From Armatimonadota bacterium (GTDB taxonomy: Bacteria > Armatimonadota > Zipacnadia > Zipacnadales > JABUFB01), in NCBI GenBank assembly GCA_013314775.1, contig JABUFB010000014.1:124001-188000 (forward strand): 64,000 nt of DNA, in the 5' to 3' direction. Shown here one piece after another: positions 16,632-25,807 of the stretch (positions within the stretch are counted from its first letter, which is position 1; each line of letters begins with the position of its first letter). Both the position numbers and the translations under genes were made by a program. The notes under the pieces were generated by a model that was given only the letters and a program-made list of their open reading frames with translations, did not search any database and had not been told where the DNA came from.

Positions 16632-18020
16632 TCAGGGGCCGTCTGCGCCGGGAGCGCCCCCCAGAGGCGCACGCCGGACCTGGACGCCCACGAGTTCCCC
16701 GGCCCATTGCGTGCCCTGAACCCATGCAAACAGCCCGGGAAGCGGTTCGAGTTCGGCTCGCAGAGCAGTTCGCGCGGCATCAGGTCCCGGCTTGGAGATG
16801 CGGCTGAGTACCCGCGCCTGCGTCCCGATACTGACCGCCTCGGCGATCGCTCCCTCGGCGCCAGGCAGTATCCTGCGCACGACGAACTGCCCCTTGAGGG
16901 TCTTCCAGACGGGCTCTTTGACGCGTCCGGATGAATCGAAGTGCAGCTTACTCGCGACCCACACCTGCTGGCCCGGTTGCGGGCGCGCATCCTTCGGGTA
17001 GCGCACGCGAATGGTGACCTCCTCCAGCCCGACCTGCACCCGCCGGACTTGCCCGGTCTGGCCTGCAGCCCGCCAGTAGAGGATCTCGCTCCCATCTGGC
17101 GCCCAGCTCATGCCCAGAGGCGCAGATGAGCTTGGGCCGCCGCTGTCCAGGGCAGTACCCACGATTTGGCGACGCTCCTGAGTGGGTGGCCATGCACACC
17201 ACAGCCCGGCGTTCGTTGCGTATGCGAGAAGGCTTCCGTCCGGGGACCAGCATGCCGCCCCTACGCTCTGAGCCAGTCGGATGGGCGCCAGGGACGACAG
17301 GCCTCCCAGCCAGAGCGACGCATCTGCATCGAAGAAGCAATAGAGCGCGGAGTCAGGGGACGGCCTCTCATCGTCGAAGTCCGCGCTGACTTCCTCTGGT
17401 CTGCCTGTCAGTGACAATCGGAAGCACCGTTTCTCATTGCCGGCCCAGACTGCCACGGGGTCCCATCCCAGCCACTGTCGGAGCCGCACCCACTGGCCGC
17501 CACGAATCTGTACCATCGGCCGTCGCGCACCTGTGGCGGTGTTGATCGCGACCGCGGTGCAGTCCTCACCATCCTGCATCAGAGCGACCAGAGTGTACTG
17601 CGAAGGCCACGCGAGATGCATGGCGGGGCCCGCTTTGACGGGGTCTCCCACGTACCGTCTTGCGCCGCCTGCGACTGCGGTGAGCGCGAGCTGGCTCCAG
17701 CCATTGCCGGTCGCCACCCAGTAGGCGATCATTTGCCCGTCCGGTGACAGGGCAAAATGAGGCGTGGCGGCATTCTCCAGGCGCAGTTGGGCTCCGCGTT
17801 CCGTGCAGATCATGATCGCCGGCACGTGAGGCCAGCGCTCCCAGCCACCGATGACCACACCCTTCCCTGCAGGCAGCCAGGCAGCGCTCTCACCAAGGGT
17901 TTCCGCCACAAGCTGGTCATCCAGCGCAACCAGCTGCCGGAACTGGGTGACGTCAAGCCCGGAAACGGCAGGCTGCGCCAACGCGATGCAGGCGAGGAAG
18001 AGCAGTATGTACCGGGACAT
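16632..18020 (-). CDS. Secreted WD40-like/TolB-type beta-propeller protein
   Basis: 462 residues. The ATG at 18020 is preferred because it follows ggagagga; a TTG lies two codons upstream. Residues 1-22 form a signal peptide ending VSG. Repeated blades carry the WD40-like/TolB pattern: a Pro-Asp-Gly turn and short hydrophobic strands (SPDGQMIAYW, WSPDGSLLAYA, WAPDGSEILYW). The C-terminal roughly 130 residues contain a separate beta-rich domain with VRYPKDARPQPGQQVW. Exported propellers usually bind proteins or glycans; no enzyme motif is seen. The PfkB gene follows 67 bases downstream. Confidence 0.75.
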   Translation of the reverse strand: MSRYILLFLACIALAQPAVSGLDVTQFRQLVALDDQLVAETLGESAAWLPAGKGVVIGGWERWPHVPAIMICTERGAQLRLENAATPHFALSPDGQMIAYWVATGNGWSQLALTAVAGGARRYVGDPVKAGPAMHLAWPSQYTLVALMQDGEDCTAVAINTATGARRPMVQIRGGQWVRLRQWLGWDPVAVWAGNEKRCFRLSLTGRPEEVSADFDDERPSPDSALYCFFDADASLWLGGLSSLAPIRLAQSVGAACWSPDGSLLAYATNAGLWCAWPPTQERRQIVGTALDSGGPSSSAPLGMSWAPDGSEILYWRAAGQTGQVRRVQVGLEEVTIRVRYPKDARPQPGQQVWVASKLHFDSSGRVKEPVWKTLKGQFVVRRILPGAEGAIAEAVSIGTQARVLSRISKPGPDAARTALRAELEPLPGLFAWVQGTQWAGELVGVQVRRAPLGGAPGADGP

Positions 18021-18104
18021 CGGCAAATCCTCTCCAGTGGAGCTTCGGTTGCATCAAAACAGTAGAATGTAACTGCCCCTGCTGTCGTGCGTCACAGCGG
18101 CGGG

Positions 18105-18908
18105 TCAGGCGAGCACGAACTTCTCAATGGCTTCGGCGACGCCTTCCGGACCACTGTCGGGAACGTAATCTGCGGCAGCCTTGACGGGCTCCTGGGCATG
18201 TGGCATCGCCACCCCGAAGCCCGCCATCTCAACAAGCTGCAGATCGTTGAGCATATCCCCCATGCCCATTGTCTGCGACATCGGGATCCCGAGATGCGAA
18301 GCAAGCCAGCGCAGAGCATTGCCCTTACCCGCGTCTCGGCTCAGAAACTCGATGTACTCCGGCATGGACCGGGTGACCATCACACGGTCGCCGAAGTTCG
18401 CGCTTGCTTCGCTGAGCACATCCATGGCGTCGTCCGGGGGGACGCAGATCAGGAGTTTGATGGGGCTTTCGCCGTCAAACCGTCGCATATCCCCCGCGGG
18501 CACGGGCGCCAGTCCGGTGCGACGGTAGTAGAGCAACGCCCAGTGGGACACGCGAGTGACATACATCGTGTCGCCGAGATAGTAATGCAGGTGGTAGCGG
18601 CGATCAATGCAATAGCGCACCACCTCGCGGGCGAGGTCAGCCGGAACCGGCTCCTGGTAGAGTGGCACGGGGTCCCCCGGAACACGGATGACGGCTCCGT
18701 TGAAGGAGATGATCGGCACACCGTGCAGACCGAGCCGCTCCACGAAGGTCTCCGCAGATACGTGAGGGCGGCCTGTGGCGATTGCCACCGTCACTCCCCG
18801 GGCCGTTGCCGCCTTGATTGCGCGGATATTGCGTTCCGACACCTCGTGAGCACCCACCACGAGGGTCCCATCTAGATCGATCCCTATGAGGCGTATTTCA
18901 GGCTGCAT
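18105..18908 (-). CDS. HAD superfamily hydrolase, Cof/YidA type
   Basis: 267 residues, typical of the Cof-type IIB subfamily. Motif I is DLDGTL with the nucleophile Asp and the acid/base Asp near residues 11-13; motif II is the Thr in IATGRP; motif III and IV lie in GKGNALRWLA and GMGDMLNDLQLVE. The middle cap (about residues 85-185) is the alpha/beta type IIB cap. Members remove phosphate from small sugar phosphates, nucleotides or cofactors such as FMN; the substrate cannot be predicted here. It lies between the beta-propeller gene and the MtaA-like gene on the same strand. Confidence 0.9.
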   Translation of the reverse strand: MQPEIRLIGIDLDGTLVVGAHEVSERNIRAIKAATARGVTVAIATGRPHVSAETFVERLGLHGVPIISFNGAVIRVPGDPVPLYQEPVPADLAREVVRYCIDRRYHLHYYLGDTMYVTRVSHWALLYYRRTGLAPVPAGDMRRFDGESPIKLLICVPPDDAMDVLSEASANFGDRVMVTRSMPEYIEFLSRDAGKGNALRWLASHLGIPMSQTMGMGDMLNDLQLVEMAGFGVAMPHAQEPVKAAADYVPDSGPEGVAEAIEKFVLA

Positions 18909-19055
18909 GCGTCAGTCTCCCAGACGCCAACAGACCCGGCGGAATGCACCACCGGACCCGGCGCGATGCACAGGCTATCCTGTCTGACAGCCCCCAGAAT
19001 ACCACATTCGGCCCACCGGGCTGAAGGGCGACGGAGATTGATCCCGACTGCCACG

Positions 19056-20084
19056 TCAGGCGCTCCGCGCCTGCTCGACCGAAGACACAATTGCCTGCAG
19101 GTTGACCGTGGGTGTGGTCAGCGGCACTGCACATTCGGGGCCGATGATTTCAATGCCTTGCGCAAGGCATTCACGCACTTCGCGCGCCACATCATCCGGT
19201 GTACCCCGAAGCAACGTGTCCGGGTTGTTGATGTTGCCCATGAGCGCGATGCGGCGCGATCCATCGTCCGTCCGACCCTCGGCGTCCACGATCTCACGGG
19301 CTCTCCGCGCGGGGACTTTGGAGTCGAAGTGAAAACAGGCGAAGCCCGTGTGCGCGATCGCTGCCAGCCTGTCTGCCGTGTTGCCGCAGATGTGGAGTAT
19401 GACCGGTCCCGGAATGGCAGCGGCCAGTTCGCAGTGAATTGGCCAAAGCATTTCACGATACGTCGCTCCGGATACAAGGTCGCCGGTGGCGTGATCAGCC
19501 AGCGTGATCGCGTCTGCACCCGCCTCGAGCTGCGCCTTTGCGAACAAGACGGCGACCGGCTGCAGCCGGCGGAGAATGTCGCCGACCTGGGCCGGATCGT
19601 CGATGGTCATCATCAGGAAGTCCTGGACGCCGAAAAGATGGTAGGCAAGTGTCCAGGGGCCGAAAACCTTGCCGATCAGGGCCACGTCCGGGTACTGTTT
19701 GCGCAGAATCCGCAGGGCATCGAGGACGACCCGGCAGGCAGGATGGCTGAGAAGGTCCGAGGGTATCCGGATGTCGTCGACCGTGCGACACAGTTTGCCG
19801 ACGACGTCGGGCATAAGGTCCCGGCGGCCCCAGTCCACTTCACAGCCCAAAGCCGCTGCCTCCTGCTGCACGGAGAAAACGGGCGCGATCGTGTCATAGC
19901 CGAGAATGTGGTGGCCCGCCGCAGCCAGACCGGCCATGATCTCGGCATCCAGATGGGCCTCCGGGAACCAGCACCCGGTCTGTTCCATGAGTTCCACGGT
20001 CGCGACCGACACCGCATTTCCGACAGATGTGCGGTCCGCGGGCTGTTGCGCGAGACAGGCCATGAATCGCTGGCGATGGGTCAT
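19056..20084 (-). CDS. MtaA/UroD-like corrinoid methyltransferase family protein
   Basis: 342 residues from the ATG at 20084, which follows ggagg. The TIM-barrel uroporphyrinogen decarboxylase fold is seen (MTHRQRFMACLAQQPADR start). The zinc motif of methylcobamide:thiol methyltransferases is present: His-x-Cys in LHICGNT and a later Cys in GPECAVPLTTP. The arginines HemE needs for porphyrin binding are not evident, so this is more likely a methyl-transfer enzyme than a heme enzyme. No corrinoid protein or reactivation factor lies nearby. It diverges from the DUF6785 gene, whose promoter lies at 20198. Confidence 0.82.
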   Translation of the reverse strand: MTHRQRFMACLAQQPADRTSVGNAVSVATVELMEQTGCWFPEAHLDAEIMAGLAAAGHHILGYDTIAPVFSVQQEAAALGCEVDWGRRDLMPDVVGKLCRTVDDIRIPSDLLSHPACRVVLDALRILRKQYPDVALIGKVFGPWTLAYHLFGVQDFLMMTIDDPAQVGDILRRLQPVAVLFAKAQLEAGADAITLADHATGDLVSGATYREMLWPIHCELAAAIPGPVILHICGNTADRLAAIAHTGFACFHFDSKVPARRAREIVDAEGRTDDGSRRIALMGNINNPDTLLRGTPDDVAREVRECLAQGIEIIGPECAVPLTTPTVNLQAIVSSVEQARSA

Positions 20085-20197
20085 CTGGTCCTCCGTCTGC
20101 CCAATCCGCTCGCACCGACCTTTGGCGAGCACGCGGGTCTCTGGTGGAGGGGCCTTTCCCCGGCGGGAGCGCGAAATCCTGCCGCTGAGTTCCACGC

Positions 20198-20226
20198 TTG
20201 ACCACTGCAATGGTGGCCTTTAGAAT
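20198..20226 (+). promoter_or_regulatory. Sigma70-type promoter for DUF6785-like gene
   Basis: TTGACC (20198-20203) and TAGAAT (20221-20226) are exactly 17 bp apart. A start point near 20233 gives a leader of about 27 bases before the TTG start codon. Confidence 0.6.
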
Positions 20227-20259
20227 GAGCCGTATTTTGCGCCCACTGGGAGGGTCGAT

Positions 20260-22185
20260 TTGCAGTCGCCCCGCGGCCGTGGCGTCACGCTCAGATCGGT
20301 TCTGATCGGTCTGATCCTGATGGCTGTGAACGTCTACTGGGTGACCATCGTCGAGGTGCGATGGTACTCGCTGGACGGCTCGTGCCTGCCCCTCTTTATC
20401 ACCCCGGTCTTCCTGCTCTTCTGTCTCGCGGTGCTCAACCTCATTCTGATGCGTTTCTGGCCGCGACTGGCCTTCAATCAGTCCGAACTGCTCGTGACGT
20501 ATTTGATGGTGGTCATCTCCGAGACGTTGGCCGGCCACGATTTTGTGCAGAATCTGTTCGGAGTGATCGGGCATCCGTTCCGCTTCGCAACGCCCGAGAA
20601 CAAGTGGGAGGACCTGTTCCTGCAGTATGTGCCCGACTGGCTGACGGTCTCCGACGAGGTGGCGCTCCGGGGTCTGTATGAGGGCGACGAAAGCTGGCTC
20701 AGCCCGGCGATGTACAGGCCGTTCCTGCCTGCCCTCATTGCCTGGGGCGGCTTCCTGCTTGTGCTGATCTTCGTAATGCTGTGCATCAACGTCCTGGTGC
20801 GCAAACCGTGGACGGAGCACGAAAAGCTGTCCTACCCGCTGATCGTCCTGCCCCTGGAGTTGACTCGTGGACAGGAGACCGCCCGGTTCTTCCGCAACCG
20901 TCTTATGTGGGCCGGGCTTGGCGTCGCTTTCGTGATCGACCTGGTGAACGGCTGTTCAGCCATCTGGCCGCAGATCCCGGAGATCAAGTACATCAAGCTA
21001 TACGAACTGTCCCAGCACTGGCCGTTCCGTCCGTGGAATGCGACGGGCTCCACTCGCCTGGGCATGTACCCCTTCGCTATCGGCCTGGCCTTCTTCCTGC
21101 CATCCGACCTGAGTTTTTCCTGCTGGTTCTTCTATGTCATCTCCAAGCTGGAACGGGTCCTCGGCGCGACGATGGGCTGGGAGCTGGTGAAGGGCTTTCC
21201 GTATTTGAACGAGCAGGCAGCAGGGGCCTGGGTCGGCCTGGGCCTCATCGCGATAATCGCTACGAAGTCCCACCTTTTCGAGGTCTGGCGGCATGTGATG
21301 GGCCACAAGACCACCTTGAATGACGCGGATGAGCCCATGAGCTACCGGACGGCCCTGGTCGGAATTGCCGTGGGGATTTCCGCTCTGGGGGTCTTCTGTA
21401 GCTATGCGGGCATGTCCCTGGGCACGATCATCGGCTTCTTCGCTATCTTCTACCTGCTTTCAGTGGCGATTACTCGGGTGCGCGCGGAACTGGGCACACC
21501 TCATGAGATCTACTTCGTGAATCCCCACCGAGTGATGGTCCAGGTGGCAGGCGTGGGCGCCTTCACCATTCGCGATCTGACGGCGTTGTCCGCGACCTAC
21601 TGGTTCAATCGCGGCTATCGCTGCCACCCCATGCCGTGCCAACTTGAGGCCTTCAAGATGAGCGAGTTCGTGGACCTGGACCGCAAGTGGCTGGCTCGGG
21701 CCATCATGATCGCCACCATCGCGGCCATCGTGCTCAGCTACTGGGCTAACCTGCATATCACCATGCGCGAGGGCGCTTCGGCACGGTGTCAGGGCTTCAA
21801 GTCGTGGGTGGGCTGGGAGACTTACAACCGACTTGCGGGCTGGCTGCAGACGCCGGAGCCCACCAACTACCAGGCCATTGCGTTCATGGTTATCGGCGGG
21901 GCGATCGTGTTCGCACTCAAGTCGCTCAGGTATCGCTACACTGGGCTTCCTCTCCACCCGGCGGGATACGCGCTGGCCATTTCCTTCGCGATGGACTACT
22001 TCTGGTTTGCGTTCTTCGTAAGCTGGCTGGTGAAGACTGTCATCCTGCGTTACGGAGGGCAGAAAGCTCATCGGAACGGGATCTGGTTTTTCCTGGGGCT
22101 CCTTCTGGGCGACTACGTTTTCGGCTCGATCTGGGCCATTATCGGGCCGGCCTTTGGCATCCGCAACTACAAGATATTCATCTGA
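20260..22185 (+). CDS. Multi-pass membrane protein, DUF6785/DUF6784-like
   Basis: 641 residues from a TTG start at 20260 behind gggaggg. About 14 hydrophobic segments are spread through the protein: two near the N-terminus (VLIGLILMAVNVYW and LFITPVFLLFCLAVLNL), then pairs along its length. Between them are conserved-looking polar loops (KPWTEHEKLSYPLIVLPLEL; VNPHRVMVQVAG). The pattern fits the DUF6785-type membrane proteins common in Armatimonadota and Planctomycetota. They loosely recall oligopeptide transporters, but no substrate is known. It stands alone under its own promoter. Confidence 0.7.
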   Translation: MQSPRGRGVTLRSVLIGLILMAVNVYWVTIVEVRWYSLDGSCLPLFITPVFLLFCLAVLNLILMRFWPRLAFNQSELLVTYLMVVISETLAGHDFVQNLFGVIGHPFRFATPENKWEDLFLQYVPDWLTVSDEVALRGLYEGDESWLSPAMYRPFLPALIAWGGFLLVLIFVMLCINVLVRKPWTEHEKLSYPLIVLPLELTRGQETARFFRNRLMWAGLGVAFVIDLVNGCSAIWPQIPEIKYIKLYELSQHWPFRPWNATGSTRLGMYPFAIGLAFFLPSDLSFSCWFFYVISKLERVLGATMGWELVKGFPYLNEQAAGAWVGLGLIAIIATKSHLFEVWRHVMGHKTTLNDADEPMSYRTALVGIAVGISALGVFCSYAGMSLGTIIGFFAIFYLLSVAITRVRAELGTPHEIYFVNPHRVMVQVAGVGAFTIRDLTALSATYWFNRGYRCHPMPCQLEAFKMSEFVDLDRKWLARAIMIATIAAIVLSYWANLHITMREGASARCQGFKSWVGWETYNRLAGWLQTPEPTNYQAIAFMVIGGAIVFALKSLRYRYTGLPLHPAGYALAISFAMDYFWFAFFVSWLVKTVILRYGGQKAHRNGIWFFLGLLLGDYVFGSIWAIIGPAFGIRNYKIFI

Positions 22186-22553
22186 CACCTCCCTCCGACA
22201 GCACCTCACACCTGTGCTTTCGCTTGAGATTGCATTGAGAAAGCGCACGGGCCAGATGGGAGAGCACCCAAGACGTGGTTTCGCGGACATGCCGTCGCCA
22301 ATGGGCGCGCTCCGCTGCGCGGGTATGCCGTTCTTCCAGGGGCCGTTGGGCGGTCTTCGGGCGCAGATGTCCAAGTGTTGCGGCCCACTTCGCGGGCCTT
22401 ACCCCCGGGCTCATGGTGTCTGGCCCGCTTCGCGAGCTGTGAGGTTACGGCAGTGCCCCTTTTTGATGCCGGATGGAGCCGAAGAAGGGGACGAAGCCCC
22501 GGCGCGACCGAATCCAGCTGCTTTCGGGGGACGCATCCGGAACCTTCCGTGGT
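22186..22553 (+). other. Non-coding region with GC-rich inverted motifs
   Basis: About 370 bases without a credible gene. It contains a weak hairpin just after the upstream stop (agcac/gtgct at 22200-22218) and short palindromes such as the cttcgcggg-containing blocks near 22385-22440. These resemble intergenic palindromic repeats seen elsewhere in the window, but I could not align it convincingly to them. Confidence 0.4.
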
Positions 22554-22582
22554 TTGACAGGTGACCTGTGCGATGCTATAGT
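22554..22582 (+). promoter_or_regulatory. Near-consensus sigma70 promoter for BY-kinase gene
   Basis: TTGACA (22554-22559) and TATAGT (22577-22582) are 17 bp apart. The leader to the ATG at 22690 would be about 100 bases and includes a small cggc/gccg hairpin followed by TTTT near 22625-22641. Confidence 0.75.
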
Positions 22583-22689
22583 ACCCATGCCCGGGGTGTG
22601 CGCGCTGCTGTTTGTTCAATAACCGGCGTGCGGCCGTTTTACTGGATACCTGTCCGCAGGTTCGAACCACCGACGGGGAAGCCCACAGC

Positions 22690-24819
22690 ATGCAAAGCAA
22701 TACGCCCCGTTTTGACGTACGGGACTACTTCCGCATCATACAGAAGCGGAAGTGGTTCATCATCCTCGTTGGTCTGGCCGCCATGCTCATCGGCGGCCTG
22801 TACGCTATCAGCTACCCCAAGAGTTACCGTGCCACTGCCCTGATTCTCGTGCAGCAGCGCCAGGCCGGCGTTGTCTGGCTGACCCCGTCCGATGGCAGGG
22901 GACGCGGTGGCGGCGACGAGGGCACTATCGCGCTCGAGACCCAGGCCAGCATGATCATGGGAAACCAGCTGGCGGAGAGAGTCGCGGCCGCGCTCAAGGA
23001 AAAGCGCTCCGGCGAGCGGGTTCTCACCGACGCTCAGGAAGTGCAGTCGTCGCTCACGGCCTCCACCATGCAGCCTGACCGCATCCGCATCGAGGCGGAG
23101 GCGCCCATCGAGCGCAATGCCATCGCTTTCGCGCGGGAAGCTGCGGACCAGTTCGTCATCATGAACACCGAGTTCAAGCGCGCCCAGGACAGGAAGGCCC
23201 GCGAATACCTGGAGGAGCAGCTCGAACGAACCCAGGAAGGCCTCGCGCAGATCTCGGAACAAATCATGGAGTTCCAGAACCGGACCGGCGTCTACACGGA
23301 CGACGCCGGCGCGGCATCGGCCGTGGAGGCGATGAACCGTTATCAGGCGGCGCGCGCTGATGCATTGGCTGAACTCGCCGCGGTGGAGGCTCAGCTGCAG
23401 CTTGCTGAGAACATGTTGTCCCAGGCGAAATCTGGACAGAACAAGACCCAGACAGTCCCGAACCCGACAATGAGTGTGCTGCAGAACCAGCTGATCACCG
23501 CGGAGGTGACGCTGGCGGAACTCAAGACGCGCTACACTGATTCCCACCCTGCGATTAGTGAAGCAAAGGCTCGCGTCACGGCTCTTCGGGATCAGATCAA
23601 GACCACTCCGCCAACCATTGAGGTCCCATATGGCATGATGGGGACCGAGTCCGCGACGCTGGCGGAGCGTCGCGACAGTCTCCTTGCCCAGCGCGTGGAA
23701 CTCCAGGCGCGTATCCGGGCCATTGAGAACGTGGAGCGGCAGGTGAACGCGCAGGCAGCGGGGATCCCGGCAAAGCAGGCGGCGCTCAATCAGCTCCGGG
23801 CGCGCAGCGATCTATTGCGGCAGACCCACGAGCGAATACTGGAGGAGTTGGAGAACCGGCGCCTGTCGGAAGAGGCCAAAAGTGGGACGGCGATGGTCTT
23901 CGACAGCCCGACCCGCGCGGTCAGCACCAGCCCGTCTGTAAGTCGCGGCCTCCTGTTCGCCGGTGTCCTTGGCCTAGTCGCAGGCATCGCTCTTGCCCTG
24001 GTGCTGGAGGCCCTGGACGATACAATTCACACCCCCGAGGATATCACGCGCGACATCGACATCAACTTCCTGGGCATGGTTCCCCTGCTGGACACGGGAG
24101 TCAACGAGCTGATCACCATCTCGGCACCGAAAAGCCCACCAGCCGAAGCATACCGGACCCTGCGCTCCAACATCAACTTCAGCCTGCTTGAGGACCCGGC
24201 GAGCATGTTCCTGGTCACCAGCGCGGGCAGCGGAGAAGGCAAGACCGTCACGGCGTCGAATATTGCGGTAGTGTTCGCCCAGGCGGGCCAGAGTGTGATC
24301 GTGGTGGATACCGACCTGCGCCGGCCCACCTTGCACCGACTGCTACACGGGGATTCCTCGCGCGGTCTGACCAACATTCTCGTGGGCGAGGCGAGCATTG
24401 AGGACGTGCTTCAGGATACGCATGTTGAGGGCCTGAAGCTCATCTCCAGCGGTCCCCTTCCACCCAACCCCGCGGAGATGCTGGACTCCGATCCAATGCG
24501 GCGGTTGATCCAGGACCTCAAGGAGTACGCCGACATTGTCATCTTCGACTCACCGCCTGCGATCGTTCTCACGGACGCGGTGGTGCTGTCTTCCAAGGTG
24601 GAGAGGACGATTCTGGTCGCGGAGGCCGGACAGGTCACCAAGGAAGCCTTCGGGGAGGCCGTGCGGCTCATCCGGAATGCTCGCGGCAACTTGCTCGGCG
24701 TGGTGTTGAATAAGCTGCGACTGAGCGCCAGCGACTACTACTATTACTACTACTATTACGATTACAGCCACGAGAGTCCGCGGGTGATCGCTCCTCCGGG
24801 GGCGGATACCGAGGTGTGA
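22690..24819 (+). CDS. Wzc-like polysaccharide co-polymerase / bacterial tyrosine kinase
   Basis: 709 residues from the ATG at 22690. Residues about 15-60 start a Wzz domain with the first membrane segment (FIILVGLAAMLIGGLY). Long coiled-coil regions fill about residues 150-410, and a second membrane segment lies near 420-445. The BY-kinase domain follows with Walker A GSGEGKT (near 512-520), Walker A' VIVVDTDLRRP (near 538) and Walker B VIFDSPP (near 617). The C-terminus has eight tyrosines in a row plus one more (near 682-692), the expected autophosphorylation cluster. Such proteins set exopolysaccharide chain length and export. No glycosyltransferase, polymerase or export gene lies beside it. 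Confidence 0.93.
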   Translation: MQSNTPRFDVRDYFRIIQKRKWFIILVGLAAMLIGGLYAISYPKSYRATALILVQQRQAGVVWLTPSDGRGRGGGDEGTIALETQASMIMGNQLAERVAAALKEKRSGERVLTDAQEVQSSLTASTMQPDRIRIEAEAPIERNAIAFAREAADQFVIMNTEFKRAQDRKAREYLEEQLERTQEGLAQISEQIMEFQNRTGVYTDDAGAASAVEAMNRYQAARADALAELAAVEAQLQLAENMLSQAKSGQNKTQTVPNPTMSVLQNQLITAEVTLAELKTRYTDSHPAISEAKARVTALRDQIKTTPPTIEVPYGMMGTESATLAERRDSLLAQRVELQARIRAIENVERQVNAQAAGIPAKQAALNQLRARSDLLRQTHERILEELENRRLSEEAKSGTAMVFDSPTRAVSTSPSVSRGLLFAGVLGLVAGIALALVLEALDDTIHTPEDITRDIDINFLGMVPLLDTGVNELITISAPKSPPAEAYRTLRSNINFSLLEDPASMFLVTSAGSGEGKTVTASNIAVVFAQAGQSVIVVDTDLRRPTLHRLLHGDSSRGLTNILVGEASIEDVLQDTHVEGLKLISSGPLPPNPAEMLDSDPMRRLIQDLKEYADIVIFDSPPAIVLTDAVVLSSKVERTILVAEAGQVTKEAFGEAVRLIRNARGNLLGVVLNKLRLSASDYYYYYYYYDYSHESPRVIAPPGADTEV

Positions 24820-24860
24820 TCTCGTGGCCCGGCAGCCACGGTGCTGCGTAGAGACCAACC

Positions 24861-24897
24861 AACTGCGACCGGCTCTTGAAGGGAGCCGGTCGCAGTT
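24861..24897 (+). terminator. Long perfect hairpin between BY-kinase and next gene
   Basis: A perfect 15-bp stem (aactgcgaccggctc at 24861-24875, its complement at 24883-24897) has a 7-base loop. No T-run follows, so it may be a weak terminator or an mRNA-stability hairpin. It lies only 22 bases before the next start codon. Confidence 0.6.
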
Positions 24898-24919
24898 CGC
24901 GTACCTGACGGCCGTCCAG

Positions 24920-25750
24920 ATGCCCCGCTCATTGGCGAAGCCCCTGACCGTCGCGGCACTCATTGTCTGCGCTTGCGGCCTTCACGCCTCCGAACGTGAG
25001 TCGGCAGTGACCCTTGATCCGTCCGGCCAGTCCTGGCGAGTGGTCATCACCGGCGGCGAGTACGACGCTGCCGGGTGTCTGCGGAATGCCGGTGTTTCCG
25101 TGTGCAGCATGTGCGGCGAGAGTGTCTGGTCTGAGTTTCCCCTGTCTCTGCACCCCTGGATGGTGCGTTCGGGGCGGTTCGCCGGACAGCGGGTCGTCCT
25201 GATCGGGGTGCGCAAGCCCGCGGTTTTCGACCCTGTGGAGCGTGTGCGGCCCTTCCTCTATTCGGTGGAGCCTGGGGGGCAAGGACTGCGTAAGGTCTGG
25301 CTGGGGACCAGTCTGTCGCGGCCCTTTGAGGATGCCGACTTCGGAGATCTGGATGGGCAGGGTGAGGACGAACTGGTGGCAGTCGAACGCACTCTTGTCG
25401 GTGGCTGGGAATTGGGGGCCTATCGTTGGCGCAGTTTCGGGGTCGAGGGCATTGCGCGCTCACATGGAATTGCGCGACCGGAGGCTCTTCGCTGCTCGGA
25501 CGTTTGGCCAGGAGCCGGGGAAGAGGTCGTGGTCCTGTCTCGGAGCGGCCCGCGATGGCGCTTCGAAGCCTTCGCGCTGGTCGCAGGGGGCCTGGTTCCG
25601 GTCTCCTCAGTGGCGGCAACGGTCACACGGGACGACGTCAGTTGGGAACTCCTCACCGGCGACGGCGAGAGGCCGGGAGCGGTGCGCCTCTCAAGGCCGG
25701 GACTCAGTCGGGACCTGTCGTTCCGTCCGATCTCCAACAACCAGAACTGA
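24920..25750 (+). CDS. Secreted FG-GAP/VCBS-like repeat protein
   Basis: 276 residues from the ATG at 24920; no strong ribosome site is visible, so the start is uncertain. The N-terminus is a signal peptide ending near LHAS. The middle has an Asp-rich calcium-loop-like repeat (DFGDLDGQGEDELVAVE) of the FG-GAP/VCBS type, and another weaker block near DVWPGAGEEVVVLSR. This suggests an exported beta-propeller or part of one. It lies downstream of the BY-kinase gene after a strong hairpin, so it may or may not share the transcript. No enzymatic motif is seen. Confidence 0.6.
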   Translation: MPRSLAKPLTVAALIVCACGLHASERESAVTLDPSGQSWRVVITGGEYDAAGCLRNAGVSVCSMCGESVWSEFPLSLHPWMVRSGRFAGQRVVLIGVRKPAVFDPVERVRPFLYSVEPGGQGLRKVWLGTSLSRPFEDADFGDLDGQGEDELVAVERTLVGGWELGAYRWRSFGVEGIARSHGIARPEALRCSDVWPGAGEEVVVLSRSGPRWRFEAFALVAGGLVPVSSVAATVTRDDVSWELLTGDGERPGAVRLSRPGLSRDLSFRPISNNQN

Positions 25751-25752
25751 AG

Positions 25753-25780
25753 GACGCCCCGCGGGTGTTGCCGGGGCGTC
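25753..25780. terminator. Hairpin between convergent genes
   Basis: gacgcccc (25753-25760) pairs with ggggcgtc (25773-25780) just after the stop of the FG-GAP-like gene and before the stop of the convergent DUF3160 gene. It can act on both strands. Confidence 0.6.
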
Positions 25781-25807
25781 GCGTCTGTGCGAGGGTGTTA
25801 CGCGAGA

